Below are positions 8,932 through 17,939 of a DNA stretch of 64,000 bases, piece after piece; within the stretch, counting starts at the first letter, position 1, and each line of letters begins with the position of its first letter. Location of the stretch: positions 219,952-283,951 of the forward strand of contig CANDOC010000009.1 of assembly GCA_947387575.1 (NCBI GenBank). Reading direction: 5' to 3'. This stretch comes from Spongorhabdus nitratireducens (lineage in GTDB: Bacteria > Pseudomonadota > Gammaproteobacteria > Pseudomonadales > Endozoicomonadaceae). Below the pieces are notes generated by a model that had not been told where the DNA came from, did not search any database, and was given only the letters and a program-made list of their open reading frames with translations. The translations under genes were made by a program, and so were the position numbers.

Positions 8932-9077
8932 CCGCCGATTATGCTGGACTAACAGCCGGAGCAACCGGTTTTTCCGTTAATTTAAAAGATTGTTTCAGAG
9001 TGCCCTGGCGGGCCTTTGAGGCGGTACAGGAAAGGCCAGAGCCAGTGCTACGGCCGATAGGGAGAATTTGCAGTTCT

Positions 9078-9350
9078 ATGCCTATTTATGAATATCTTTG
9101 CCAGTCTTGCGGTGAAGCGCATGAAGCTATTCAGAAAATGAGTGATGCCCCGCTGACGGACTGCCCTCAGTGCGGTGAAGCTTCCCTGGCGAAGCAGTTA
9201 TCCGCACCGTCTTTCCGCCTGAAAGGCAGCGGCTGGTATGAAACTGACTTCAAGGGCGGACGTAAAAAAGGTCTGGCAACCAGCGATAATCACTGCCCGA
9301 GCAAGGATTCCAAAAGCAGCTGTGGCGGTTGTGCTGCTACCGCTGACTGA
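9078..9350 (+). CDS. FmdB-family zinc-ribbon protein
   Basis: A 90-residue regulatory-type zinc ribbon. The start at 9078 begins directly with the family motif MPIYEYLC, with GGGAGAA upstream; the frame opens earlier at 9000 without support. Cys pairs CQSC and CPQC form the ribbon (residues 9-40), followed by FRLKGSGWYETDFK, also typical. The tail is Ser/Cys-rich (SSCGGCAA). The FmdB family sits next to aspS in many Proteobacteria, as here, but its biochemical role is not known. Confidence 0.88.
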   Translation: MPIYEYLCQSCGEAHEAIQKMSDAPLTDCPQCGEASLAKQLSAPSFRLKGSGWYETDFKGGRKKGLATSDNHCPSKDSKSSCGGCAATAD

Positions 9351-9495
9351 GACTCCAAGATTTACGGCATTCGGTTTGGAATAAGCCTATCGCAAAATAA
9401 TTGGCTTTCATGCAGTTATGAGCAAGGCTTAAGATCAATCCGGCAGCCGGTTCAGGCACAAAACCTTTCTATATAGATGAGTATCCGAGGTAATC

Positions 9496-11277
9496 ATGCG
9501 CAGTCATTATTGCGGTGAACTGGATCTTTCCCTCGACGGGCAGGAAGTCACTCTGTGTGGCTGGGTGCACCGTCGTCGAGATCACGGTGGTGTAATTTTC
9601 CTGGACATGCGGGACCGTGAAGGTGTTGCCCAGGTTGTTTTTGATCCGGACACTGTTGACGCGTTTGCGCTGGCCGACAAGTGCCGCAGCGAATATGTAC
9701 TGAAAATTACCGGTCGTGTCCGTCCGCGTCCGGAAGGTACTGTTAATCCGAACATGCGTACTGGCGAGATCGAAGTGCTGGGCAAGCAGCTGGAGATCCT
9801 GAACTCTGCGCTGACCCCTCCGTTCCAGCTGGACGAATTTACCGATGTCGGTGAAGACGTGCGTCTGCGTAACCGTGTTGTCGATCTGCGTCGTCCGGAA
9901 ATGCAGGACAAGCTGATTCTGCGCAGCAAGGTCACCAGTCTGGTTCGTCGTTACCTGGAAGAGAAGGGTTTCCTGGATATTGAAACCCCAATGCTGACCC
10001 GTGCGACCCCGGAAGGTGCCCGCGACTATCTGGTACCGAGCCGTGTTCACGGTGGTTCCTTCTACGCGCTGCCGCAGTCTCCGCAGCTGTTCAAGCAGAT
10101 GCTGATGGCGTCCGGTTTTGACCGTTACTATCAGATCGTAAAATGCTTCCGAGACGAAGACCTGCGTGCTGACCGTCAGCCTGAATTCACCCAGATCGAT
10201 ATCGAAACTTCCTTCCTGGAAGAAGAACAGATCATGGGTATCACCGAAGGTCTGGTGAAGGAAATGTTCCAGCAGCTGAAAGACGTTGATCTGGGCGAAT
10301 TCCCGCACATGACCTATGCCGAAGCCATGAGCCGTTTCGGTTCCGACAAGCCGGACCTGCGTATTCCGCTGGAACTGGTTGATGTTGCCGATCTGATGGC
10401 CGGTGTTGAGTTCAAGGTCTTCAAAGGTCCGGCTGAAGATCCGAAAGGCCGTGTTGCTGCACTGAAGGTAACCGGTGGTGCAGAACTGAGCCGTAAGCAG
10501 ATTGATGAATACACCAAGTTTGTTGGCATTTACGGTGCCAAGGGCCTGGCGTGGATCAAGGTTAACGCAATCGAAAACGGTGCTAACGGCCTGCAGTCTC
10601 CGATCATCAAGTTCCTGGGTGATGATGTCACCATGAAGATCATGGAACGCCTGGATGCCCAGAACGGTGATATCGTATTCTTCGGTGCTGATAAGGAAAC
10701 CGTGGTCAACGAAGCACTGGGCGCACTGCGTTGCAAGCTGGGTGAAGACCTGAACCTGTACACCCGTGACTGGGCTCCGCTGTGGGTTGTTGACTTCCCG
10801 ATGTTCGAGGAAACCGACAAGGGTGCCCTGACAGCACTGCACCACCCGTTCACTGCTCCGACCTGTACTGCCGAAGAGCTGAAAGCCAACCCGGCACAGG
10901 CGCTGTCCCGTGCTTATGATATGGTACTGAACGGCTACGAAGTCGGTGGTGGTTCCGTTCGTATCCACAAGGAAGATATGCAGCAGACCGTATTCGAGGT
11001 GCTGGATATTGAACAGGAAGAACAGCGCGAGAAGTTCGGCTTCCTGCTGGATGCACTGCAGTACGGTGCACCGCCGCACGGTGGTCTGGCATTCGGTCTG
11101 GATCGTCTGGTGATGCTGATGACTGGTACTACCAACATCCGTGAAGTGATTGCCTTCCCGAAAACCCAGTCTGCATCCTGCCTGCTGACCCAAGCGCCGG
11201 GTGAAGTTGATGCCCAGCAGCTGCGTGATCTTAATATCCGCATTCGTCGCGATCCGGCTTCTGCTACTAGCCACTAA
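9496..11277 (+). CDS. aspS: aspartyl-tRNA synthetase (bacterial type)
   Basis: Class II synthetase charging tRNA-Asp, 593 residues, normal bacterial length. An N-terminal OB-fold anticodon-binding domain ([21 protein letters not shown]) is followed by the catalytic core with motif 2 ([18 protein letters not shown]). A GAD insertion domain lies near residues 285-420, and motif 3 is [15 protein letters not shown]. Strong codon bias suggests high expression and produces a 608-codon antisense open frame that is not a gene. Whether it is discriminating or also charges tRNA-Asn cannot be read here. A terminator follows. Confidence 0.97.
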   Translation: MRSHYCGELDLSLDGQEVTLCGWVHRRRDHGGVIFLDMRDREGVAQVVFDPDTVDAFALADKCRSEYVLKITGRVRPRPEGTVNPNMRTGEIEVLGKQLEILNSALTPPFQLDEFTDVGEDVRLRNRVVDLRRPEMQDKLILRSKVTSLVRRYLEEKGFLDIETPMLTRATPEGARDYLVPSRVHGGSFYALPQSPQLFKQMLMASGFDRYYQIVKCFRDEDLRADRQPEFTQIDIETSFLEEEQIMGITEGLVKEMFQQLKDVDLGEFPHMTYAEAMSRFGSDKPDLRIPLELVDVADLMAGVEFKVFKGPAEDPKGRVAALKVTGGAELSRKQIDEYTKFVGIYGAKGLAWIKVNAIENGANGLQSPIIKFLGDDVTMKIMERLDAQNGDIVFFGADKETVVNEALGALRCKLGEDLNLYTRDWAPLWVVDFPMFEETDKGALTALHHPFTAPTCTAEELKANPAQALSRAYDMVLNGYEVGGGSVRIHKEDMQQTVFEVLDIEQEEQREKFGFLLDALQYGAPPHGGLAFGLDRLVMLMTGTTNIREVIAFPKTQSASCLLTQAPGEVDAQQLRDLNIRIRRDPASATSH

Positions 11278-11313
11278 TGCTAGTGATTGAAGCAAGATTG
11301 TAACGACACTCCG

Positions 11314-11363
11314 AACCCCGTTTTCAATTTTCAGAAGTTTTGAAACTGAAAGCGGGGTTTTTG
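11314..11363 (+). terminator. terminator after aspS
   Basis: AACCCCG pairs with CGGGGTT, extended inward by TTTTCA/TGAAAG, with a long loop and a following T-run. Arms are imperfect in the middle, but the GC base and T-run are typical of an intrinsic terminator. Confidence 0.75.
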
Positions 11364-11468
11364 TATGTAAAAATCCATTTTTTCTGTTGAAGACCTGAAT
11401 CCATCTGATAGGGGGCGTCGTATACCATCACGACAAGCCAATAAATACACAGGATGGAGCACAAAATA

Positions 11469-11924
11469 ATGAATAAAAGAAAGATTACTTTTGCCAGCCT
11501 TTTGACTTTGCTGTTTTCACTGCAGGTTTTTCCGGCGCTGGCCAAAGACGAAATCTATACCAGTTTCTTCAGTAACAAAGCTGTCGGTGGCTATGACACA
11601 GTTGCCTATTTTACGGAAGGTCGTCCGGTAGAAGGCAGCGATAAATTCAGGACTGAATACAAAGACACCGTTTGGTACTTCAGTAGTGCCGAAAACTTGA
11701 AAAAATTTAAAGCTGATCCTGAAAAGTATGCGCCTCAATACGGTGGTTATTGTGCCTGGGCTGTCGGTCAGGGTTACACCGCCAGTGGCGATCCAAAACA
11801 GTGGCATATCGACAACGGCAAGCTGTACCTGAATTACGACGCAGAAGTAAAAGCGGAATGGCTGAAAGACAAAGCCAAATGGATTGAAGCTGGCGATAAA
11901 AACTGGCCAAAAGTAATTAATTGA
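11469..11924 (+). CDS. exported YHS-domain protein
   Basis: A 151-residue protein with a signal peptide (cleavage after FPALA). ATG 11469 is chosen because GGAG lies nine bases before it; the earlier in-frame ATG at 11454 overlaps that site. The YHS core reads AVGGYDTVAYFTEGRPVEG, then YGGYCAWAV and DGKLYLNYD. It matches the family I remember as YHS domain-containing (seleno)protein, in which the Cys of GGYC is selenocysteine in some members; here it is an ordinary Cys codon. The family function is unknown, with metal or redox roles suspected. It is the first gene of a five-gene same-strand run. Confidence 0.82.
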   Translation: MNKRKITFASLLTLLFSLQVFPALAKDEIYTSFFSNKAVGGYDTVAYFTEGRPVEGSDKFRTEYKDTVWYFSSAENLKKFKADPEKYAPQYGGYCAWAVGQGYTASGDPKQWHIDNGKLYLNYDAEVKAEWLKDKAKWIEAGDKNWPKVIN

Positions 11925-12029
11925 ATCCATTGTCAGAAATACGACGTATAGAGCAATAACAACAGTTAAAGAGTGGATAGTTGCAGGGGAGAGAATGCAG
12001 CTACCCATCTCAAAGCCGGAAGTGAAACC

Positions 12030-12551
12030 ATGAAAAAGCAAATCGTACAAATCTTCAGCTGGGTTACCGTGGCCTGGATTGCCAAAGTCTTTCTTGCCTC
12101 ACTGCCCTACAAGTTCTCCGGTCACCCGGATACCCAACATATCTTCGGTACTATTGGCGGCTGGATGCAGGGAGTACTGGGTGAAGGTATTGGCAGCTGG
12201 TTCGCAACCAGTGGTGCGATTGCCGTAGGTTCGGCTGAACTGGTTGTCAGCGTATTTCTGCTGGTTCCTGCTCTCTTCTTTGTGCGTGAAAAGCTGACCG
12301 GCCGCAAGCCTGTTTTCAGCCGGGCCCATTTCCATGCTCTGGGCGGACTGGCTGCTTCCGGCGTCATGACCGGTGCGGTTTTCTTCCACCTGTTTACCCC
12401 GCTGGGTATTGTCGTACTGCATGAAGGTAAAAGCGACGGCGGTTCCCTGTTCTATGCGGCGGCTTCCATTCTGGTACTGGGTCTGATTATGGCAGCAGCC
12501 AACTTCAGCCTGATTAAACAAGAAAAAGTCGAGGGTGTGCCGGCTTACTAA
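12030..12551 (+). CDS. four-helix inner-membrane protein (DoxX-like)
   Basis: A 173-residue integral membrane protein with about four hydrophobic helices (near residues 7-22, 55-80, 107-130 and 142-162). ATG 12030 is preferred over the upstream 11973 because MKKQIVQIF begins the first helix directly. A conserved-looking Gly-rich stretch (FGTIGGWMQGVLGEGIG) follows helix 1. The topology resembles DoxX/DoxD-type quinone-interacting proteins, but no diagnostic motif makes the assignment firm. It lies between the YHS gene and two ATP-grasp genes, 37 bases before the next start. Confidence 0.6.
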   Translation: MKKQIVQIFSWVTVAWIAKVFLASLPYKFSGHPDTQHIFGTIGGWMQGVLGEGIGSWFATSGAIAVGSAELVVSVFLLVPALFFVREKLTGRKPVFSRAHFHALGGLAASGVMTGAVFFHLFTPLGIVVLHEGKSDGGSLFYAAASILVLGLIMAAANFSLIKQEKVEGVPAY

Positions 12552-12587
12552 GTGCCGGCCTGACTCCTACTACCGGGAAGTAAGACC

Positions 12588-13442
12588 ATGATTACTCGCT
12601 CTCTGCTGGTGCTGTTCTATATCTGGCACTGTATCTGGCTGCGTGTTCGTCCCTGGCTGTTTTTTCAGCTGAATGCAGATTACTTCAACAATGCTAAAGG
12701 GATCTTTTCCAAACTGGATATGGATCAACGTATACCGGCCCGCTGGAGACTGAACCAGTTTCGGGATAACGGTGTGCAGCAGCCTGAAAGCTTTCCGGTA
12801 TTTATCAAACCGGAATGGGGACAGAACTCAGCCGGTATTACCCGGGCTGATAGCCAGATTGAACTGGACGCAGCAAGAGCAGCAAGAACTGAGGCTGACC
12901 TGCCATATCTGGTGCAGGAGAGTGCACCGGGCAAGCGGGAGTTCGAGGTTTATCTGATTACTTCCGAACTGACATCGGATCAGTTCGCCACCCTGTCGAT
13001 TACCGAAGTCACCAACACCAGCGGTGAAGATCTGCCGGTAAACGGTATTTACAACAAACAAACCAGCTATCGGGATATTTCTGCCGAGTTGAGCTACGGC
13101 CAGATGCAACAGCTCTGGGATCATCTGAAAACAGTCGGTTACTTCAGAACCGCAAGGTTCGGCATTCGGGCCGACAGTGTGCAGGATCTGGTGGCTGGCG
13201 AGTTCAAGATTTTTGAAATCAATCTGTTTCTGCCGATGCCTCTGGTTCTGCACTGTGAAAATACGACAGCCACACAGCGCCTGGGGATGATTTATCGTCT
13301 CACTTATCAGCTGGCTGCCGTTACCGGAACGATTCCCGAACGGAAAAACAGAAAGTCCATTTTCTTTCGCAAACTGTTTGGCAAAAAAAGTACAGCTTCA
13401 ACCTCCTCTGAAATTGCCACCCATAAGGAAGTTATTTCATGA
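12588..13442 (+). CDS. ATP-grasp-fold ligase-like protein 1
   Basis: A 284-residue protein with a hydrophobic N-terminus (LLVLFYIWHCIWLRVRPWLFF) that may be a membrane anchor. ATP-grasp landmarks follow: FPVFIKPEWGQNSAGI (phosphate-binding Lys and loop), LPYLVQESAPGKREFEVYLI (adenine hinge and ribose-binding acid) and FKIFEINLF (metal-binding E-x-N). Such enzymes join a carboxylate to an amine or thiol through an acyl phosphate. No family-specific substrate motif is visible, and it is divergent and shorter than most. Its stop overlaps the next start by four bases (ATGA), so translation of the two ligases is coupled. Confidence 0.72.
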   Translation: MITRSLLVLFYIWHCIWLRVRPWLFFQLNADYFNNAKGIFSKLDMDQRIPARWRLNQFRDNGVQQPESFPVFIKPEWGQNSAGITRADSQIELDAARAARTEADLPYLVQESAPGKREFEVYLITSELTSDQFATLSITEVTNTSGEDLPVNGIYNKQTSYRDISAELSYGQMQQLWDHLKTVGYFRTARFGIRADSVQDLVAGEFKIFEINLFLPMPLVLHCENTTATQRLGMIYRLTYQLAAVTGTIPERKNRKSIFFRKLFGKKSTASTSSEIATHKEVIS

Positions 13443-14347
13443 AATTTCTGAAAAAGACCCTTTACAGCTATATCAGCAGAAAGTTCATGAATGGCTGCAC
13501 CAACTATAACTCGCTGGACGTGCGCAAAAGCTGTCGTTCCAAGGAGCAGGCACGGGATACCTTCGCGGCTAATGATATTCCCCATGCCAAAGGGGAAATT
13601 TTCATAAACCCGTGGAGAGCACATCAGTTTGCCAAAGAACACGGTTTTCCGCTGGTGATTAAACCGAATGTCGGCGGGTTCTCCCGCGGCAGTTACTTTC
13701 CAATCAAAAATTTCCGGGAATTATGGAAAGCCATTTTTCTGGCCAAGATCTGGTGGCCTGCCAGTGTGGTTGAGCAGTATCTGGAGGGCAAAAACTACCG
13801 GGTGCTGGTGGCTAACGGCAAAATCGTATCGGTGATTCAGCGCTATGCGCCTTTTGTCACCGGTAATGGTAATGACTCGATCGCAACCCTGATTGATGCT
13901 GAAAACAAGATCCGTGAAGAGATGGGATTGCTGGGGTGTATGTACCCGCTGCAAAAGGGTGAGCAGACCCAGAGCTATCTGGCCAAACAGGGTTATAACC
14001 TTGATACCGTTCCGGCCAGTGGTGAGCAAGTGAAGTTGTTCCACCGTATTGCGCTGGCGCCAGGTGGTGTGGTTGAGACCATTCAGAAACAAAAGGTAAC
14101 AGCAGATAACCATCAGCTGATGGAAAAAACCATCGATGCCTTTGGTGCCCGGATTCTGGGTATTGATGTCATCATGGAAAAAGGTATTGAGCATAGCCAT
14201 AAAGATCAGAAGTGCATCCTGCTGGAAGTGAACTCCCGTCCCTATGTCAAAATGCACGATTATCCCCGCTACGGTGAAAGGGATGATCTGGCAGCCTGCT
14301 TTGCCGAGCTGGATCAGCTCGAAGTGGCTCAGGCAGACGTATTCTAA
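13439..14347 (+). CDS. ATP-grasp ligase-like protein 2, cyanophycin-synthetase-like
   Basis: A 302-residue ATP-grasp protein. FPLVIKPNVGGFSRGSY gives the phosphate loop, VVEQYLEGKNYRVLVANGKIV the hinge, and CILLEVNSRPYVKMHDYP the metal-binding E-x-N. The stretch TGNGNDSIATLID and the SGEQVKLFHR...GGVVET block resemble the ATP-grasp module of cyanophycin synthetase and GshF-type enzymes, which add amino acids to peptides. It lacks the Mur-ligase module of true cyanophycin synthetase. Coupled by ATGA overlap to ligase 1 and followed 12 bases later by an MFS exporter, it is probably part of a small-molecule pathway. Confidence 0.78.
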   Translation: MKFLKKTLYSYISRKFMNGCTNYNSLDVRKSCRSKEQARDTFAANDIPHAKGEIFINPWRAHQFAKEHGFPLVIKPNVGGFSRGSYFPIKNFRELWKAIFLAKIWWPASVVEQYLEGKNYRVLVANGKIVSVIQRYAPFVTGNGNDSIATLIDAENKIREEMGLLGCMYPLQKGEQTQSYLAKQGYNLDTVPASGEQVKLFHRIALAPGGVVETIQKQKVTADNHQLMEKTIDAFGARILGIDVIMEKGIEHSHKDQKCILLEVNSRPYVKMHDYPRYGERDDLAACFAELDQLEVAQADVF

Positions 14348-14359
14348 GAGAGTATTCTG

Positions 14360-15553
14360 ATGACTACGGCAGTGCGCTACTTCTACAGTTTTTCCGGTAT
14401 TCATGCCTTTCTGATTGGTCTGCTGCCGTTTTTCCTGCCGACCTTGCTATGGCGGCAGGGATACTCCCTGAGTGAAATTGCCGGCTTTATCTCAGTGTCA
14501 GGGCTTGCCTACTTTGTAACCCTGATTGGCTGGGAGAAATTAAGAAGTAGCCGCTGGAAACTATGGGCTGTTCGTGGCTCCTTTGTGACAGAAGCCCTGC
14601 TGGTTTTAATGCTGGTTCAGGCTGAAGCAACCGGTTTATGGTTGTTGGCAGTGGCGAATGGTGTATACGGCTGTTTTTACTGGATGTCCCAGCGTCTGCT
14701 GTTCAAGGACTTATCCAGTTACCGCAATTCAGGTAATCATTTCGGTAACTTCCAGATTGTTGTAACTGTACTGCTGAAACTGGGCATTCTGGCAGGGGCT
14801 TTCCTGCTGGAGCACAGTAGCCAAATGTTGCTGGCAGTACTGGCTGTAACAGCATCTCTGCTGGGATTACTGCATACCTGGAATAAAGAGACGAAAGCGG
14901 AAATCTTGTCAGCGCTTAAAGCCGACAGGGTGAGTCTTAAGCAAGCGCTAAACCTGAAAGACGGCAATCACTCCAAACTGGTTTTCTTTGTTGATGGCTT
15001 GTTTCTTTTTCTTGAAAGCTATTTCTGGACATTGTCGCTTTACTTCCTGAGCAGTGAAAAGCTCATGAATCTGGGGGGGATGGTTGTAGGCTTGGCAGTT
15101 GCGCTGGCATTACTGTTCTGGATGGTGAAACGTTCAATCGACCGTGTTGATGCCATCAAACTGCTGCGTATAGCAACAGCGTTGTACGCCGTGTCATGGT
15201 GGCTGCGCAGTGGTGTTGCTCCAGATATGAATCTGCTGCTTCAGCTGCTACTGATTATGACGATTGCTTTCTTTACCAGCCTGTTCCGGTTGGCTTTCAA
15301 TAAGGTCTTTTTTGATCGTGCAGAGCAGGCGTTTACCCAGCAATATTTATTGGCGAAAAGTTATTACTCTCAGGCTGGTGTTTTTGTCTTCTTCGGGCTG
15401 TTAGCGCTGTTTGCTATCGACAGTGGTTCTGCAATGGAGCAATTAAACTCAGTTTATATTTATGCTTCGCTGTTGGTGCCTGCGCTGTGGCTGTACGCAA
15501 TGAAAACTCAGTCACAGCAGAAGGAAGAGTATGTGGGCGTCGTGCCCTCGTAA
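14360..15553 (+). CDS. MFS-type transporter
   Basis: A 397-residue polytopic membrane protein with 10-12 predicted helices (for example GIHAFLIGLLPFFLPTLLW, GMVVGLAVALALLFWMV and VFVFFGLLALFAID). A charged central loop (WNKETKAEILSALKADRVS, residues 174-194) separates two six-helix halves, as in the major facilitator superfamily. It starts 12 bases after the second ATP-grasp gene and so may export, or import precursors for, the compound those ligases make. No antibiotic- or sugar-specific motif is apparent. It ends four bases from the convergent moaA stop, leaving no room for a separate terminator. Confidence 0.78.
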   Translation: MTTAVRYFYSFSGIHAFLIGLLPFFLPTLLWRQGYSLSEIAGFISVSGLAYFVTLIGWEKLRSSRWKLWAVRGSFVTEALLVLMLVQAEATGLWLLAVANGVYGCFYWMSQRLLFKDLSSYRNSGNHFGNFQIVVTVLLKLGILAGAFLLEHSSQMLLAVLAVTASLLGLLHTWNKETKAEILSALKADRVSLKQALNLKDGNHSKLVFFVDGLFLFLESYFWTLSLYFLSSEKLMNLGGMVVGLAVALALLFWMVKRSIDRVDAIKLLRIATALYAVSWWLRSGVAPDMNLLLQLLLIMTIAFFTSLFRLAFNKVFFDRAEQAFTQQYLLAKSYYSQAGVFVFFGLLALFAIDSGSAMEQLNSVYIYASLLVPALWLYAMKTQSQQKEEYVGVVPS

Positions 15554-15557
15554 ACAG

Positions 15558-16538
15558 TCAGCCGCCCACTTGAGCCAGATTACGGGTCATACCGGTAATA
15601 CCCTGATCCAGAAAGTGACTGGCTTCTTTTAATTTGAGCGACTCTCTCATGCGAATGACCAGTTCTTCATGCTGGTCATCACTCTGAAGTAAATCTCTTA
15701 ATTCAATCCCTGAGCTGGCAAACAGGCATAACTGCAACTGCCCCTGGCTGGTAACGCGCAGGCGGTTACAGTTATGACAGAAGTCGGGAGCGTACGGCAT
15801 GATCAGGCCAATCCGGCCACGATAATCATCGTGATAAAACTCCTGAGCCGGGCCTGCATCAAGCTCCCGGGGCAATGTTTTCCAGCCCCGGTTTATCAGA
15901 TCATCATATATTTTCATCCCGGAAACATGATGGTCGTTAAAGAATCGGGTATTACTGCCCGTTTGCATCAGTTCAATAAAGCGAAGTGAAACAGGTTTAT
16001 TGCTGACCCAGTTGATAAAACTATCAAGACTCTCATCATTGAGCCCTTTCATCAGTACCGCATTCACCTTGATTTTTGACAGACCACTGGCAAGGCCGGT
16101 TTCTATACCTTTCAGAATATCTTTAAGGCGATCATGACCTGTAATTAGTTCAAAGGCTTTGGGGTCAAGGCTGTCGATACTGATATTGACTGAATCGATA
16201 CCGGCATCTTTCCATTGGGTAATACATTGACTGATTTTGTAGCCATTGGTCGTCATGGCGACTTTTTTGATGCCGGGAACCTGCTTAACGGTGCTGACAA
16301 TATCCAGAAAGTCTTTTCTTAATGTGGGTTCGCCACCGGTCAGGCGCACTTTTTGAGTGCCTACTGCTGCAAAGGCCAGAGTCAGGCGACGAATTTCGTT
16401 TATGGAAAGGGCATTATTGTGGTGATGATCAAAGCAGCCTTCAGGCAGGCAGTAGCTGCAACGGAAATTGCAAAGGTCAGTAACCGACAGCCTCAGGTAG
16501 GGAAATGTGCGTCCCAGTGTGTCTTGTAATCGTTCCAT
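15558..16538 (-). CDS. moaA: GTP 3',8-cyclase (molybdenum cofactor biosynthesis)
   Basis: Radical-SAM enzyme performing the first step of molybdopterin synthesis: GTP to 3',8-cyclo-GTP. At 326 residues it has the family length. The SAM cluster is C23-x3-C27-x2-C30 (CNFRCSYC). The C-terminal GTP-binding cluster has FCHNCNRL followed by a third Cys at QLCLF. The chain ends in the conserved GlyGly. It follows the nap genes on the same strand, 49 bases after the small membrane protein, which ties cofactor supply to NapA, a molybdenum enzyme. Confidence 0.96.
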   Translation of the reverse strand: MERLQDTLGRTFPYLRLSVTDLCNFRCSYCLPEGCFDHHHNNALSINEIRRLTLAFAAVGTQKVRLTGGEPTLRKDFLDIVSTVKQVPGIKKVAMTTNGYKISQCITQWKDAGIDSVNISIDSLDPKAFELITGHDRLKDILKGIETGLASGLSKIKVNAVLMKGLNDESLDSFINWVSNKPVSLRFIELMQTGSNTRFFNDHHVSGMKIYDDLINRGWKTLPRELDAGPAQEFYHDDYRGRIGLIMPYAPDFCHNCNRLRVTSQGQLQLCLFASSGIELRDLLQSDDQHEELVIRMRESLKLKEASHFLDQGITGMTRNLAQVGG

Positions 16539-16587
16539 AAGCGCACATGATTACACCGTATGAATTGTGTTTGAGCCCAAGGTGGAC

Positions 16588-16719
16588 TCACTTGTTCTTC
16601 TGGCTGATATCAATAAGGAAGCAGGCTACCAGAGCGGTAATAGCAAACCCTGCGATAAATATCATAGGCATTACAGAATAGCCCAGAATATGCCAGATAA
16701 CGTACTCAAGTGTACTCAT
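16588..16719 (-). CDS. 43-residue single-helix membrane protein of the nap cluster
   Basis: A short open frame from ATG 16719 to TGA 16588. It starts MSTLEYVIWHILGYSVMP and continues into one hydrophobic helix, ending DISQKNK. I recall a very short family (TIGR02808) found beside nap genes in Vibrio and Shewanella with the same MSTLE..IWH.LGYS.MP start. It lies 39 bases after napC. It may be an accessory subunit stabilising NapC, by analogy with other one-helix subunits, but no function is shown. Confidence 0.75.
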   Translation of the reverse strand: MSTLEYVIWHILGYSVMPMIFIAGFAITALVACFLIDISQKNK

Positions 16720-16758
16720 AGTGACGGTGTTCCCCTTGTAGGTTAATTTGCAGAGGGT

Positions 16759-17427
16759 TCATTGGCTGTGAGGATTGGTTTTATTTTTTCCTGACGGACC
16801 TGCCCTCTCGGTTTGCCAGCCTTCGATACCCTCCATATCCGGCAGGCGATGGGCTATGCCCTTATGACAGTCTATACAGGTAAACTTTCCTGATGCCAGT
16901 GCAGTACTGTGAAGAGCTGCGGCACGGTTAGCCTGCAGGGTGAAATCCATAAACTCAAAGTTATGGCAGTTGCGGCATTCCCGCGAGTCATTTTCTTTCA
17001 TCCGCTGCCACTCCCGTTTCGCCATTTCCAGACGGTGCTCTTCAAACTTGATCGGAGTATCAATCTTGCCGGTAATCTTGCCCCACAGCTCCTTGCTGGC
17101 TTGTACCTTGCGAACAATCTTGTGAGTCCATTCATGAGGCACATGGCAGTCGGGACAGCTGGCACGAACACCCGAACGGTTGCTGAAGTGAATAGTGGTC
17201 TTCAGCTCCTGGAACACGTTATCGTGCATTTCGTGGCATGTGGTGCAGAATGCTTCGGTGTTACTGGCTTCCATCAGGGTATTGAAGCCGCCCCAGAAGA
17301 TAATTCCGGAAAAAAAACCGAACGCCAGTATGATCCATAAAGCCAGAGCGACCGGCCGGGTAAATATCTTCCAGTATCGATGCAGGAATGCAGGCAGAAG
17401 GGCTGTCAAAAAGGCAGGTAGTTTCAT
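16759..17427 (-). CDS. napC: membrane tetraheme cytochrome c, quinol dehydrogenase
   Basis: NapC/NirT-family protein, 222 residues. One N-terminal membrane helix ([23 protein letters not shown]) anchors a periplasmic domain with four CxxCH heme sites: CTTCH, CPDCH, CRNCH and CIDCH. It oxidises quinol in the inner membrane and passes electrons to NapB and NapA. It follows napB by seven bases. The length and four hemes are normal; the tail ([13 protein letters not shown]) is slightly extended. Confidence 0.95.
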   Translation of the reverse strand: MKLPAFLTALLPAFLHRYWKIFTRPVALALWIILAFGFFSGIIFWGGFNTLMEASNTEAFCTTCHEMHDNVFQELKTTIHFSNRSGVRASCPDCHVPHEWTHKIVRKVQASKELWGKITGKIDTPIKFEEHRLEMAKREWQRMKENDSRECRNCHNFEFMDFTLQANRAAALHSTALASGKFTCIDCHKGIAHRLPDMEGIEGWQTERAGPSGKNKTNPHSQ

Positions 17428-17434
17428 AACAGCT

Positions 17435-17923
17435 TCATTGCTTTTTCAGGCTGTCGACAGGAGAGAAAGTATTGGGAACAAGAGGCTTGGCATTGGCCTG
17501 AACAACATGGCACTGGGTGCAGTTATAACGGCTGGGAGCTACATCAGCCAGAACATTGCCATCCCGGTCCATATAGTGACTGATGCCGATCTTGGGCGCC
17601 TTCATTCGCACAGAGTTTTGCCAGCTGTGGCACATCATGCACTTGTTACTGTTAGCCGTAATTTCATACCCCCGAATTGAGTGGGGAATAGGCGGTGGCT
17701 GCCCGACATATTGCATGGGGTAAGGGTCGGTTTGTTTAGGGTATTTGGCAACCGGAGGCGGTTTACCCTCTTCATCTATCGGGGTTGGCCCTCGCAATGA
17801 CTCAACCCTGACCGGGTCAGATGTTGTTTCGGTTTCACTTTCTTTGGCGGCAAAGGCAATTATGACCGTTACCAGTGTTGTCGCCATCAGTACCCGAACG
17901 ATCAGTTGGGCAGGATTTGTCAT
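17435..17923 (-). CDS. napB: periplasmic diheme cytochrome c subunit of nitrate reductase
   Basis: Small electron-transfer subunit that feeds NapA. The two heme sites are CMMCH and CTQCH. I choose ATG 17923, giving 162 residues and a signal peptide ([19 protein letters not shown]), because GGAG precedes it at good spacing. The longer frame from 17953 would overlap napA by 14 bases and carry a charged extension. The conserved block [17 protein letters not shown] lies before the first heme. It lies between napA and napC in one operon. Confidence 0.94.
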   Translation of the reverse strand: MTNPAQLIVRVLMATTLVTVIIAFAAKESETETTSDPVRVESLRGPTPIDEEGKPPPVAKYPKQTDPYPMQYVGQPPPIPHSIRGYEITANSNKCMMCHSWQNSVRMKAPKIGISHYMDRDGNVLADVAPSRYNCTQCHVVQANAKPLVPNTFSPVDSLKKQ

Positions 17924-17939
17924 GACAGCACTCCGGATA

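Noticed and set aside
9469..11295. 608-codon open frame on the minus strand
   Set aside because: It is exactly antisense to aspS and results from that gene's strong codon bias; no family features are present.
11469..11924. Selenoprotein reading of the YHS gene
   Set aside because: The key position is an ordinary Cys codon (TGT) and no in-frame TGA precedes the stop.
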